58,088 bases of DNA from Planctomycetota bacterium (GTDB taxonomy: Bacteria > Planctomycetota > SZUA-567), in contig JAGUZQ010000055.1 in assembly GCA_020060765.1 (NCBI GenBank), forward strand, positions 1 through 58,088, in the 5' to 3' direction. The notes beneath the pieces were generated by a model. The model was not told where the DNA came from. It was given only the letters and a program-made list of their open reading frames with translations, and searched no databases. Made by a program: the position numbers and the translations under genes. Shown piece after piece: positions 7,499-16,315 of this stretch (its first letter is position 1; each line of letters begins with the position of its first letter).

Positions 7499-9640
7499 TT
7501 ACCCCAGAATCCGACGGTTGTAAAGATGCCATTCCCCCAGCAGGAACAGCAGCGCCGCCAGCACCGCGTAAAGCCACAGCTCCGTATGCTGTTCCGCTTT
7601 CTCTTCCTTTGCTTCCACCACTTCCTCCCCGAGCCGGATGGAGTCGCGGGCGGCGTTATCAGATTCAGCGGAGGAAAGCAGGTTAACCGCGAACGGAATG
7701 GTCGTTCCTCCGGCGCTAAGCTGGTACACGCCTACCCGGTCGGTCTGGGAATAATACACGCCCCGGGTGCCGGAAAGCGGCGGCGATTCCTTGCTGCCGG
7801 AGGGAGTCTCGACTGTCGCGGCGGTAATGTCCTGCGGAAAAGTCTGGCGGAAGGTTTCGCCGGTGCGGAAGAAATCCAGCTTCTGAATCCCTCCCGGCCG
7901 CGCCAGCCAGTGCGTCACGTTTTTGATAAACAGGGGGAACGAAACCCGCATCACCCAGCGCTGCGTATCCATGATGTCGAAAGCCAGCGCCGCCACCCGT
8001 TTTTCTTCCGCCAGCAGGCACGCGAACTGCGGCGCTTCCAGTTCGGGCGCGGCTTGCAGTTTCTGTTCGTCGTTGACGTCTTCCGGCGAGGCGAGATAAA
8101 GACCCTGCCCGTCGATAATAGTTTTCCACCCGCCCGAGAGCACCAGCCGCCGACTTTTCAGAATCGCCAGCTTGTCCAGCAGGGTGAGGTTGAGCATGGT
8201 CGGATGGGTATGGAGCCAGTCGATGATCTGCGGCGCGTAGACCGGGCTTTTGTCTTCCTTGATTCCCGGCAGGTCGCGGGGTATGGCGTTAAGGAAAAAA
8301 CTGGCGCCGACGGGAGTCGTTTCCGGCGCGAAGTTGTTGAACAGGTAAATCTCATACTTTTTCCCGGCTTTCGGGTCGGGCGGATATTTTTCCGGCGTCG
8401 CCACGTCGTACACCAGGTTATGCTTGTCGCAATCCAGCGCCTTTTCCAGAAAGAAATTACCTTCCGGAGATACCAGCAAAGCGCGGATCGGCTCCGGCTG
8501 GCGGATAACCGCCCGCGCAACATCGTCGACGTCCAGCGAGTCGCCAGTCTGCAACCGCACTTCCAGCAGCCCTTCCGCCTCAACAGCGAGCGAGAAAATC
8601 ACGCCCGCCTGTCCCGCTTCGAGAGCCTGGCCGGATTCGCCGTTGGCGGCAAAGGCGAGAGCGGGCGGAACTTTCACGGTTTTGGCGTCGACGAACTTGC
8701 CGTTGAGATAGACCTCCGCCGGAACCTCGCGTTCGGCCTTGCCCGAATTCTGGATTCGCACAAACAGTTTCCGGTCGGCGAACCCCGCCGGATCGCTGCC
8801 GATGTCCAGCGCCACTACCGCAAGGTTGTCGCTTTCTTTAAGGCCGAACCGGATAAAGCGGGAGCCGTCGCCAACTGCTCCTTCCGCCGCCGCGCCAGTG
8901 AGCCGCTCGGCGATGCGGGACGGAATAGCGGGAAAAGCTCCGTCAGACAGGATGATAACGCTGGCGGAGGTGGGAGGCTCCCCCGCGGAGAGGCCGACCT
9001 GTTCGTCCACGACGCCGGCCTTGGGCCGGGACGCGATTTCGCCCCCCTCCCGCATCAGCTTGACGTTGCGTTCCACCCCGGTCACGGCGATAGCCATTTC
9101 CAGCGCGGTGTTCATCCCGGTGGTGGTGTGGGACAGCCTGACCGAATCCACGGCGCGGTGCAGGCGGTTCTTGTCCGAGGTCAGGCCGCACAACGCCACC
9201 GGCCGTTCCGCCGCCGCGATGACGCAGAGGGAATCGCCTTCGCCCGCGCCCTTCACTCCCAGTTCGTCGATCAGGAGATGGGCGGATTTTTTCGCCGCTT
9301 CCAGCCGGGTCTGCCCTTCCTCGTCGCGGGTGCCCATGCTGGCGGAACAGTCGATAACCAGCGCCGCCTGCCGCCCGCGCGCAAAGGAAAGAGCGGTAAA
9401 CGGCTGTGCCAAAGCGATTATCACCAAAGTCGCCACCAGCAATTGCAATAGCAGGAGGAGATTGCGCCGGATCATCTGCACGGGGGCGTTGACCCGGAGG
9501 TCGTGCACGCTGCGCCGCCAGAGCAGGGTGGAACTGACCACCTGCTCCGCGCGTTTCAGGCGCAGGAAATAAAGGGCGGTGATGGCCGGGAGAATGGCGG
9601 CAAGCCACCAGAGAGCCCCGGCGTTCAGGAATTGGGGCAT
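7499..9640 (-). CDS. BatA-like membrane protein with von Willebrand factor A domain
   Basis: A 713-aa protein. The N-terminal BatA/aerotolerance-type region has two membrane segments (about 8-26 and 60-78). A VWA domain follows, with the MIDAS motif D97-C-S99-A-S101. A long beta-rich middle comes next, and a final membrane helix (about 686-704) near the C-terminus. This layout matches the N-terminal BatA/VWA proteins common in Planctomycetes and Bacteroidetes, which usually sit beside MoxR ATPases and DUF58 proteins. Neither is in this window. It starts 10 bp after the pilT stop. Confidence 0.85.
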   Translation of the reverse strand: MPQFLNAGALWWLAAILPAITALYFLRLKRAEQVVSSTLLWRRSVHDLRVNAPVQMIRRNLLLLLQLLVATLVIIALAQPFTALSFARGRQAALVIDCSASMGTRDEEGQTRLEAAKKSAHLLIDELGVKGAGEGDSLCVIAAAERPVALCGLTSDKNRLHRAVDSVRLSHTTTGMNTALEMAIAVTGVERNVKLMREGGEIASRPKAGVVDEQVGLSAGEPPTSASVIILSDGAFPAIPSRIAERLTGAAAEGAVGDGSRFIRFGLKESDNLAVVALDIGSDPAGFADRKLFVRIQNSGKAEREVPAEVYLNGKFVDAKTVKVPPALAFAANGESGQALEAGQAGVIFSLAVEAEGLLEVRLQTGDSLDVDDVARAVIRQPEPIRALLVSPEGNFFLEKALDCDKHNLVYDVATPEKYPPDPKAGKKYEIYLFNNFAPETTPVGASFFLNAIPRDLPGIKEDKSPVYAPQIIDWLHTHPTMLNLTLLDKLAILKSRRLVLSGGWKTIIDGQGLYLASPEDVNDEQKLQAAPELEAPQFACLLAEEKRVAALAFDIMDTQRWVMRVSFPLFIKNVTHWLARPGGIQKLDFFRTGETFRQTFPQDITAATVETPSGSKESPPLSGTRGVYYSQTDRVGVYQLSAGGTTIPFAVNLLSSAESDNAARDSIRLGEEVVEAKEEKAEQHTELWLYAVLAALLFLLGEWHLYNRRILG

Positions 9641-9650
9641 AAGCTATCCG

Positions 9651-10736
9651 TTACCGCGCCTGCACCTGGCGCGCGTCCTGCTGGAAGAGGTCTTCCAATT
9701 CGTCGGGGCGGGTGGAACTGCGCAGCGCCGCTTCCTTGCTGATCTTGCCCAGATTGACCAGGTTCTGCAACGCGGTGTTCATGGTCATCATTCCCGCCTG
9801 GCCGCCGGTCTGGATGGCGGAGTAAATCTGGTGGATCTTGTCGTCGCGGACGTTGGCGCGGATACCGGCGGTGGGCAGCATCACTTCCGCCGCGAGGCAG
9901 CGCCCGCGCCCGCTGGCGAGTTTCAGCAACTGCTGACAGAACACCCCTTCCAGCACGAACGAAAGCTGCGTGCGGATCTGCGACTGCTGGCCGCTGGGGA
10001 AGACGTCGATTACGCGGTTGATGGTCTGGGTACAGTCCGACGTGTGCAGGGTGGCGAAGGTCAGGTGGCCGGTTTCCGCCAGGGTCAGACCGAGTTCGAT
10101 AGTTTCCATGTCGCGCATTTCACCGATCAGCACGATATCCGGGTCCTGGCGCAGAACGTGTTTCAACGCGGCGGCGAAGGTGTGGGTGTCGGGGCCGACC
10201 TCGCGCTGGTTGACCAGGCATTTCTTGTTGCGGTGGACGAATTCGATCGGGTCTTCGATCGTGATGATATGCTCGTCGCGGGTTTCGTTGATATAGTTGA
10301 TCATCGACGCGAGGGTAGTGGATTTGCCAGAACCGGTCGCGCCGGTGACGAGAACCAGTCCCTTGGGCATATTGCACAGTTTTTCGCAGACCGTGCGCGG
10401 CAGGCCAAGATCGTTGAAGGTGAGAATATTATATGGAATCACGCGGATAGCGGTGCCGACCGCGCCGCGCTGGTAGAAGACGTTGACGCGGAAACGGCCA
10501 ATGCCGCTGATGCCGAAAGACATGTCCAGTTCCTTCTCTCGCTCGAATTTGCTGATCTGGTCGTTGTCGAGAATGGAGTAGATGATTTTCTGGGTCTCCT
10601 CGGCGGTGAGGATATCGTGCTCGATCGGTTTCAGCGCGCCGTCGGAACGGATGCGGGGAGGGCTGCCGGCGGTGACGTGCAGGTCGGAGCCTTTCATTTC
10701 CATCATGGTGTGCAGCAGTTCTTCCAGCGTAACCAT
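9651..10736 (-). CDS. pilT: Type IV pilus retraction ATPase PilT
   Basis: A hexameric ATPase that powers pilus retraction at the inner membrane. Walker A (GATGSGKST) is near residues 132-140. An Asp box (EDPIEFVH), Walker B (IVLIGEMRD) and the His box (HLTFATLHT) follow in order, and the length of about 360 aa is normal. Two in-frame ATGs exist, at 10742 and 10736. GGGAG lies 2 bases before the first but 8 before the second, so I choose 10736. No pilB, pilC or pilin operon adjoins it; the nearest pilin-like gene is at 30122. Confidence 0.95.
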   Translation of the reverse strand: MVTLEELLHTMMEMKGSDLHVTAGSPPRIRSDGALKPIEHDILTAEETQKIIYSILDNDQISKFEREKELDMSFGISGIGRFRVNVFYQRGAVGTAIRVIPYNILTFNDLGLPRTVCEKLCNMPKGLVLVTGATGSGKSTTLASMINYINETRDEHIITIEDPIEFVHRNKKCLVNQREVGPDTHTFAAALKHVLRQDPDIVLIGEMRDMETIELGLTLAETGHLTFATLHTSDCTQTINRVIDVFPSGQQSQIRTQLSFVLEGVFCQQLLKLASGRGRCLAAEVMLPTAGIRANVRDDKIHQIYSAIQTGGQAGMMTMNTALQNLVNLGKISKEAALRSSTRPDELEDLFQQDARQVQAR

Positions 10737-10835
10737 CGGCATTTCTCCCGCTATATGGTAGACAGTATCCCAGTCCCGGACAGACGCAAGGTAACAGAGT
10801 ATGCCTGCCGTGTCAATACTTGCGTGCGGGGAAAA

Positions 10836-11022
10836 GAGTTTAGCCCCAATACGGTTTAATTACGGAAAGACCATTCGGCTAAACCATTAGCCTTACAAAT
10901 CGTCATTCCCGCGGAGGCGGGAATCCAGTGGGAAAACCGTGCGCAACACCGCCTGGATTCCCGCCTCCGCGGGAATGACGGTACAGGTTTTTTCTAAATC
11001 AAACCTTATTGAGTTTAGCCCC
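10836..11022. mobile_element. MITE-like element with 12-bp flanking direct repeats
   Basis: GAGTTTAGCCCC occurs at 10836-10847 and again at 11011-11022. Just inside lie inverted ends: AATACGGTTTAATTA at 10848 against the complement of TAAATCAAACCTTATT at 10995-11010 (12 of the first 14 bases match). The 163-bp interior has no ORF and contains the REP-like double palindrome. Reading this as a non-autonomous insertion with a target duplication is inference. It occupies most of the 425-bp gap between pilT and the TPR gene. Confidence 0.55.
10901..10980. repeat. REP-like palindrome pair (CGTCATTCCCGCG... family)
   Basis: Two perfect 28-bp inverted arms at 10901-10928 and 10953-10980, separated by 24 bp. 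Each arm is itself a hairpin (ATTCCCGC..GCGGGAAT). A single unit of the same sequence is at 40679-40706. This unit type (GTCATTCCCGC...GCGGGAATCCAG) is widespread as a dispersed intergenic repeat in many bacteria. Confidence 0.85.
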
Positions 11023-11191
11023 GGTCAATGCGCGAAAAAAACCATGAAACCGGAATAAAGCTGCAGTTTTTCCGCAATCTGTCCGATGTTATCTATAAGT
11101 ATTCCTCCACAACAGTTGGGGAGGATCTGTGCAGCACGACTGAGATCATGAAAAAATTAGCGAAAATTTGATGGAAGAAGGGAGATCGGGT

Positions 11192-14170
11192 ATGTCTGGC
11201 TCGAAAAAAGTCCGCGCGGCTTGCGTCCTGGGAGGAGTGGTCGTCCTGCTGCTGATAGCCTGCGCCAACGCCTGGGCCTGGCCTTGGGGCAAAAACGCCG
11301 AAGGCAAGAACAGCTACAAGCTGGAGGAGGTGATGAAATCCCCCTCCGCCTTCCTGGGGCAGACCGTCGTGTTCCGCTGCCGCTTCGCCATGATGGGCAA
11401 CCTGTTCAAGAATTTCAACACCAGGTTCAACCATAGCGAGCACGCCAATTTCGCCGTCTGGCCGATGAGCGCCCATCTCTGGGAAAAGTCTGACCGGCGC
11501 AACGTCCTGCCGACTCTCTACATCGATAAGTCTATCGCCAAAAGCTTCCGCAGCCTGCGCGACTGCAGCCGCTACGACGTGCTGGAGATTACCGGCTCGG
11601 TTGTCAACACCTACGCGGGATTGCCCTGGATCATGGTGGAATCGATCTGCGGCGTGCCGTCCGACGACCCGAACCTGAGCGAAACCACCGTGCGCCACAT
11701 CCGCCAGGGTCTGGATCTCCTGCAGGGCAACAACTACCAGATGTCGGCCCAGCACTTCGAACTGGCTTTTTCCACCGGCATCCCTTCCGACTGCAAGCCG
11801 TTTGTGATGACCAAGCTGGCTATCGCCCAGAAAGGCGCCAAGAATTACACCCGTGCAGTGGAGATGCTGCAGAAAGCCCTGAAACTCGCCGGGCACGACA
11901 CCGACATCCTGATGGAGCTGGCCGAGTGTCAGTTGCTGAAGGGCGATTACGACGGCGCGATCAAGACTGGCGATAAGCTGGTCTCCCTCACCGCCGAATA
12001 TCCCCAGATCCACGCGATCATGGGCGAGGCTTACGGCAAATTGGGCAAAACCGACAAGGCGCTGGAACAATGCGACCTGGCCGCCACCACGCCGAAACTC
12101 GACCCCGCGCAGAAAGCCATGGCCGAAGTCCGCCGCGCGCGGGTGCTGACCCAGTCGGCGCGCTACAAGGATGCGATCCTGGCCTATGCCGAGGCGATCG
12201 GCCCCCAGAGTCCGCTCGGAGCCGAACCCTGGCTGCGCAAGGAAATCGGCGGCCTGTACGAAAGCCGCTTTGACGCCACTTCCCAGGTAAAACTGCTGGA
12301 TGACGCCGCGCGCGAGTACGGCAACGCCAACACCCTGTCCGGCAACAGCGATCCCGAGGGGCTGTATCTGGCCGCGCGGGTCGCGCTCAAGCGCGGCAAG
12401 GCCGAAGGCGGCGCGGTGCAGGAACAGGAACTGGCCAAGGCAAAGGAACTGGCCGAACGCTGCCTGACGGTTGACGGCGAATACACCCAGGGCAAGCTGC
12501 TCATGGGGCAGATCCTGCTGGCCGGGGGCAACATCGAAGAAGCGGAGAAGATTTTCGTCGGCCTGACCGGAGCCGGTTCCGAAGCCCTGAACGCTCTGGG
12601 TGAAGCCCTGGAAAAAGCGGGCAAGGATGACAAGGCGCGCGGCGTCTATGAAAAAGTTCTGGCCGAGGAGCCGGAAAACGCCAAGGCGCTGGAACGTCAC
12701 GCCGAACTCTGCCTGAAACTGGGCGACACCGCCGCCGCGTTGGGCAGCTACGTGAAACTGGCCGGGTTGGACAAGAATGATCTCAGCCTGCAGATGAAAA
12801 TCGGCAAGCTGTTCTTCGACGCCGAAGACTTCAAAAAGTCGCTGCCCTACCTTGCCGAAGCGGCCAAATCCCCCGGCGTGCAGGGCGAAGCGGCGGGGTT
12901 GCTGCTGGGTCGCGCTAGCGCCCTGGTCGGCGAGGAACGCGACGCCGAAGACGCCTTCCGTGCGGTGCTGGCCGGTAACGGTGGCAACGTCGAGGCGCAG
13001 GTGAGACTCAGCCTGATCCTGTGCGACCGCGGCGTGAAACTGCCCGAAGCCTTGGAGCTGGCGCAGAAAGCTTACGCAGGCAATGAAAAATCCACCATGC
13101 ACGCCGACGCGCTGGCTTGGGCCTGTTCCTGCAATGGCGACACCGCCAAGGCGCAGGAGCTTTACGCCAATATTCCCGCCGACAAGCGCGGCCGGATCAT
13201 CTGGTACCATGCCGGCGCAAATCTGCTGGCGATGGGCAAATTCGACGAAGCCAGGGACGCCTTGAACAAGGCGATAGAGCCGCTGGCCGAGGGCGAAATC
13301 AAGGCAGTGGCGGAAATCATCAGCGAACGCGCACGCAAGCTGTTGTCCCGCCTGAGCCGCGCCAAGGCCGAAGCCGAACGCGAAGCAGTCAGGCAGGCGC
13401 GCGAAGTGGCGCGTCAACAGAAAATCCAGGAACGCGAAGCAACCAAACGGGAAGCGGGCGAAAAGCAGGCGCTGGATGAAACTGTCACCACCACCCCCGC
13501 CGCCATCGCCATTGATGAAGCCGCGGACAAGGGCATCATCGTCGGCGAGAATAGCGCCCTGAAAATCGAAGAACTTAAAATCGAACCTGTTCAGGCGGAA
13601 CCCGTAGCCGCAAAGCCGGAAACCGCAGTCGAAGCCGAACCCGTCGCGGTCAAGACCGAGCCCGCGATGGTAAAAGCCGAGATCGTGGCCGAGACCTTGG
13701 CGACTGCAGGCGAATCGGTTGTGATCGTGGACGTGGACATTCCCGGCGTGATCGACGGGGACGAGGAAATTAGCGCCCTGTCCGGCAAGGAAAAAGTCCA
13801 CGTCAACCAGGTTCGGAATCTTCCCGCGCCGAAACTGACCAAGGACGCCGGGGAAGAATCGGAAGCGATCGTGATCGAACACGCGGAGCCTGCCGCGAAA
13901 ACGGAAGCACATCTGCCGCAAAACGCGGAAATTGCCACTTTCCGGGCAGAGATCGAACAAATCCAGAAAGCGGTGGCGACGCTGAAGGAAGATAATGCTC
14001 CCGCCGCGCTGCCCAAGAGCGAAGAGACCGCGCTGCCCCAGCGGATGCCGGTCGAACCGGCTCCCGTGGCCGAGCAAACGCCTGCCGCGCCGGTCAAGGC
14101 CGAACCTGCCGCGAAAAAGATCGAACCCCGGAAAGAGGACGATGGCGCGCTTCCCGACTGGGCGCTGTAA
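11192..14170 (+). CDS. Large TPR-repeat protein, probably exported (lipoprotein candidate)
   Basis: A protein of about 992 aa. A hydrophobic N-terminal segment ends in LLLIAC, a possible lipobox, so lipid anchoring is plausible. A cysteine-containing N-terminal domain (about 40-165) is followed by TPR units through about residue 720 (LLQGNNYQMSAQHFELAF and GKTDKALEQCDLA type helices). A charged coiled-coil stretch and a low-complexity Ala/Glu/Pro/Val tail complete it. In-frame TTG (11168) and ATG (11171) codons lie upstream, but GGGAG is well placed only for the ATG at 11192. It ends at a clear hairpin terminator. Function is unknown. Confidence 0.85.
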   Translation: MSGSKKVRAACVLGGVVVLLLIACANAWAWPWGKNAEGKNSYKLEEVMKSPSAFLGQTVVFRCRFAMMGNLFKNFNTRFNHSEHANFAVWPMSAHLWEKSDRRNVLPTLYIDKSIAKSFRSLRDCSRYDVLEITGSVVNTYAGLPWIMVESICGVPSDDPNLSETTVRHIRQGLDLLQGNNYQMSAQHFELAFSTGIPSDCKPFVMTKLAIAQKGAKNYTRAVEMLQKALKLAGHDTDILMELAECQLLKGDYDGAIKTGDKLVSLTAEYPQIHAIMGEAYGKLGKTDKALEQCDLAATTPKLDPAQKAMAEVRRARVLTQSARYKDAILAYAEAIGPQSPLGAEPWLRKEIGGLYESRFDATSQVKLLDDAAREYGNANTLSGNSDPEGLYLAARVALKRGKAEGGAVQEQELAKAKELAERCLTVDGEYTQGKLLMGQILLAGGNIEEAEKIFVGLTGAGSEALNALGEALEKAGKDDKARGVYEKVLAEEPENAKALERHAELCLKLGDTAAALGSYVKLAGLDKNDLSLQMKIGKLFFDAEDFKKSLPYLAEAAKSPGVQGEAAGLLLGRASALVGEERDAEDAFRAVLAGNGGNVEAQVRLSLILCDRGVKLPEALELAQKAYAGNEKSTMHADALAWACSCNGDTAKAQELYANIPADKRGRIIWYHAGANLLAMGKFDEARDALNKAIEPLAEGEIKAVAEIISERARKLLSRLSRAKAEAEREAVRQAREVARQQKIQEREATKREAGEKQALDETVTTTPAAIAIDEAADKGIIVGENSALKIEELKIEPVQAEPVAAKPETAVEAEPVAVKTEPAMVKAEIVAETLATAGESVVIVDVDIPGVIDGDEEISALSGKEKVHVNQVRNLPAPKLTKDAGEESEAIVIEHAEPAAKTEAHLPQNAEIATFRAEIEQIQKAVATLKEDNAPAALPKSEETALPQRMPVEPAPVAEQTPAAPVKAEPAAKKIEPRKEDDGALPDWAL

Positions 14171-14197
14171 CAAAAGCAAAAAAATGATAACACCTCT

Positions 14198-14226
14198 GCG
14201 GCGGGAGCAATCCCGCCGCTTTTGTT
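14198..14226 (+). terminator. Rho-independent terminator after the TPR gene
   Basis: A 9-bp GC stem, GCGGCGGGA/TCCCGCCGC, with a GCAA tetraloop, followed by TTTTGTT. It begins 28 bp after the TPR stop codon. Confidence 0.85.
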
Positions 14227-14252
14227 ATCGCACCACAATAGGAGTGGTAGCC

Positions 14253-14312
14253 ATGAAACGAAAAACCAAAGTAATCCTGTCTGCCACGGTCCACCCCTTT
14301 TTCCCCGCTTGA
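14253..14312 (+). CDS. Candidate 19-codon ORF with good ribosome binding site
   Basis: An ATG with AGGAG 8 bases upstream starts a 19-codon frame (MKRKTKVILSA... ending FFPA) between the terminator and the IclR-type gene. It may be a small peptide, or the remaining start of a lost gene. I cannot tell which. Confidence 0.3.
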   Translation: MKRKTKVILSATVHPFFPA

Positions 14313-14363
14313 CTTAATCCAGCGAATGATTAATGATGTCGCTGTATGTCGGGGAATTATTAA

Positions 14364-14513
14364 ATGCTGGAACTGCCGGTGAGGGAGGGCGACGAGGAAC
14401 TGGCGCGGGATTATTCCGCTTTCTGCCAGACGCAAGCGCCATCCGCCGGGGCGTGCGAAGTCGCTGCGATGGGAATCAGAAGTGAGTATCCGGAAATAGC
14501 TTTTAAAGAATAA
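14364..14513 (+). CDS. Candidate 49-aa ORF upstream of the regulator
   Basis: A 49-codon frame (begins MLELPVREGDEELARDY, ends EIAFKE) with codon use like the neighbouring genes and a GGGGA about 9 bases ahead of the ATG. It ends 22 bp before the IclR-type gene. It may be a small protein or the remnant of a larger gene. No family is recognised. Confidence 0.35.
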   Translation: MLELPVREGDEELARDYSAFCQTQAPSAGACEVAAMGIRSEYPEIAFKE

Positions 14514-14535
14514 TATTCCGTTAAGAGCTTTATTT

Positions 14536-15282
14536 ATGAATGATTCGTCTGAAAATAAACTGCCGGCACAACCAAACCTCAGCCTGATCGGCGGAATCGA
14601 GTGCCTCCAGGCCGTGACCGGCAGCGATACCCCCCTCGGCAGCCGCGAAGTCGCCCGGCTGCTCGGGTTGGAACATACCCGCGTAAACCGTTTGCTGGGA
14701 ACACTTTGCTTTCTCGGGCTGCTGGAGAAAACGCCTGAGCGCAAATATGCCCCCGGCTCCGCCATCCACGTCCTGGCGGCGCAAAGCCTGCGCGCCTCGC
14801 GCCTGCTGCCAGCCGCGCTTCCTTTTCTGCAAGATATTATCAGTAAAGACTTTATCGTAGCAATGGGCGTGCTGTGGCGCAGGCAGGTCTGCTATCTTTT
14901 TTACGCCACGCCGGGGGGAGTGCTGGAAACCGCCCTTGGCAATCACGGTTTATACCCGGCTGAATCGTCTGGCTTAGGCCACCTGCTGCTGTCGGAAAAA
15001 CCGCCGGAATATCTGCCAAACCATTTTCAGTCAGACTTATATTGCTTGCCTAAAAGCCTATACGACAAGCTTTTAAAAGAAATCGGTCAAGCCCGTTCCC
15101 AGGGTTACGCCAGTCTGGAAACCAGCCCTGGCGTAACTTCGCTGGCAGTGGGAATCGGCGCACCCGCCCAGGCGGCGCTGGCGTTTTCGGGAAAAATGTC
15201 GGCTGAGGAAAAACCGCGCCTGTTGCAACTGTTGCGCGACACGGCAAAAAAAATCGCCGCCCAGGCCGGACTCGATCCGTAA
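14536..15282 (+). CDS. IclR-type transcriptional regulator
   Basis: A 248-aa protein with an N-terminal winged helix (about 18-75: GIECLQAV, SREVARLLGLEHTRVNRLLGTL, GLLEKTPERKYAPG), the layout of IclR regulators. The C-terminal part would be the effector-binding domain (AMGVLWRRQVCYLFY; ESSGLGHLLLS; a late GVTSLAVGIGAP strand). IclR proteins sense small carboxylates or sugars and bind palindromic operators. No obvious catabolic target is adjacent. The start lacks a strong ribosome binding site. Confidence 0.75.
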   Translation: MNDSSENKLPAQPNLSLIGGIECLQAVTGSDTPLGSREVARLLGLEHTRVNRLLGTLCFLGLLEKTPERKYAPGSAIHVLAAQSLRASRLLPAALPFLQDIISKDFIVAMGVLWRRQVCYLFYATPGGVLETALGNHGLYPAESSGLGHLLLSEKPPEYLPNHFQSDLYCLPKSLYDKLLKEIGQARSQGYASLETSPGVTSLAVGIGAPAQAALAFSGKMSAEEKPRLLQLLRDTAKKIAAQAGLDP

Positions 15283-15352
15283 ATCGCATAGTTTTTCACC
15301 TTGTCAAAACCTGTCGAAACTCTGCTGAAAGCTGCTGTTTTTCGTCATTTAT

Positions 15353-15368
15353 GAGCAATCGTTTGCTC
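15353..15368. promoter_or_regulatory. Operator-like palindrome, copy 1
   Basis: GAGCAATCGTTTGCTC, with 6-bp inverted arms GAGCAA/TTGCTC around four bases. An identical 16-mer is at 15430-15445, centre to centre 77 bp away. The form resembles LacI- or IclR-class operators. Confidence 0.5.
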
Positions 15369-15428
15369 CCGCAAAAAGGCCATTTTTGCGCTGAAAACAG
15401 CCATTTCGAGGGGGTCAGTCGCCAGACC

Positions 15429-15446
15429 TGAGCAATCGTTTGCTCA
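15429..15446. promoter_or_regulatory. Operator-like palindrome, copy 2
   Basis: TGAGCAATCGTTTGCTCA, the same core as the site at 15353 with one more base of symmetry on each side. It lies about 75 bp upstream of the sigma-70 promoter at 15521. Two identical sites suggest cooperative or looping control of the membrane-protein gene downstream. The regulator is unknown; the adjacent IclR-type protein is one candidate. Confidence 0.5.
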
Positions 15447-15520
15447 GAGGCTGAAAAAAATTCCCTTTTTTCGGAAAAGTTCCCGCCGCCTCTGAACAAA
15501 ATCGGAACAGGTCAAATCGC

Positions 15521-15549
15521 TTGACCGGGAATATAGGATGGAATAAAAT
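15521..15549 (+). promoter_or_regulatory. Sigma-70-type promoter
   Basis: TTGACC (15521-15526), a 17-bp spacer, then TAAAAT (15544-15549), about 75 bp upstream of the gene at 15624. Confidence 0.65.
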
Positions 15550-15623
15550 TTTCGACACGGGCTTAAACCTCGGCAGACAAAATCGGATATAAAGTTTGCC
15601 AATGCGGGAAGGAATTTAGAGAC

Positions 15624-16298
15624 ATGGCTATAAGTATGAAATCGCTGACCGGCAAACCTGCGTTGATATTAGCAAATCTTTCTGTCTTTATCTACTGGCT
15701 CTGTCCGAGTTTTCTCATCATAAAATATTCTCTTCATAATGATTATCTCAGTTTTGATGAAATCATGATCTTCCTGCCCGCCATCGCTATGTTGAGTTCG
15801 GTTGTGTTGAGCATAAAGATAAACAAAAGTGCGGGTGAATATTATTTCTATACATTTGTCATTGTTTTAGCGATTGCCGTCTGCTTTTCGATTCGCGGCG
15901 ACCTTCGCTTCGTTTATGAAAACGCCACATTGCTGTTATCCGCCGGGATTTTTCCAGGCGCAATCGCCATGATTTACGTCTTCCGCAGAAGCGAGCGTAA
16001 CACAGGCCCGATCATGCTGTCTCTTTCGTTCAGTTGGAGTTTCAAGCTGGCTTTTATCGCAAAAACTTTTTTAATCTATACGGGAGAGTTTATTCCAACC
16101 TGGCTCTGCGTCTGCCTTCTGCTTGATATACTGGCAAACTTAATAACCGTGGGTTATGTGCTTCGGCATAGCGAACGCCACAAACATACTTCTCAATGCC
16201 TTGTACTATGGCTTCTATCGTTCTTTTTACCTTTGATATTATTGTGCGCGGATTTAGTTGCTTCGGGCTTTCCTACGCCTAAGAATTTTTACGATTAA
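15624..16298 (+). CDS. Hypothetical polytopic membrane protein
   Basis: A 224-aa protein with about six or seven hydrophobic helices (ALILANLSVFIYWL; IMIFLPAIAMLSSVVLSI; YFYTFVIVLAIAVCF; LLLSAGIFPGAIAMIYVF; and two or three more). It has no recognised family motif. Base composition is clearly more AT-rich than the neighbours, which suggests recent acquisition or relaxed constraint. It is preceded by a good promoter and two operator-like palindromes, and followed 17 bp later by the histidine kinase gene, so the two may be co-transcribed. Confidence 0.65.
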   Translation: MAISMKSLTGKPALILANLSVFIYWLCPSFLIIKYSLHNDYLSFDEIMIFLPAIAMLSSVVLSIKINKSAGEYYFYTFVIVLAIAVCFSIRGDLRFVYENATLLLSAGIFPGAIAMIYVFRRSERNTGPIMLSLSFSWSFKLAFIAKTFLIYTGEFIPTWLCVCLLLDILANLITVGYVLRHSERHKHTSQCLVLWLLSFFLPLILLCADLVASGFPTPKNFYD

Positions 16299-16315
16299 CT
16301 CGGCAAAGGGAAAAC

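Noticed and set aside
7526..9451. A plus-strand frame of 641 codons opposite the VWA protein gene
   Set aside because: The minus strand encodes an intact BatA/VWA protein with a MIDAS motif; the opposite frame has no domain or start signal.
11093..14179. A minus-strand frame of 1028 codons opposite the 992-aa TPR gene
   Set aside because: Same reasoning: composition (Phe, Gly, His, Gln rich) is that of an antisense shadow, and the plus strand has a signal peptide, TPR units, a ribosome binding site and a terminator.
15296..15499. A 67-codon minus-strand ORF over the operator-like sites
   Set aside because: Its repeated peptide pieces simply reflect the two palindromes; no ribosome binding site or conserved motif is seen.
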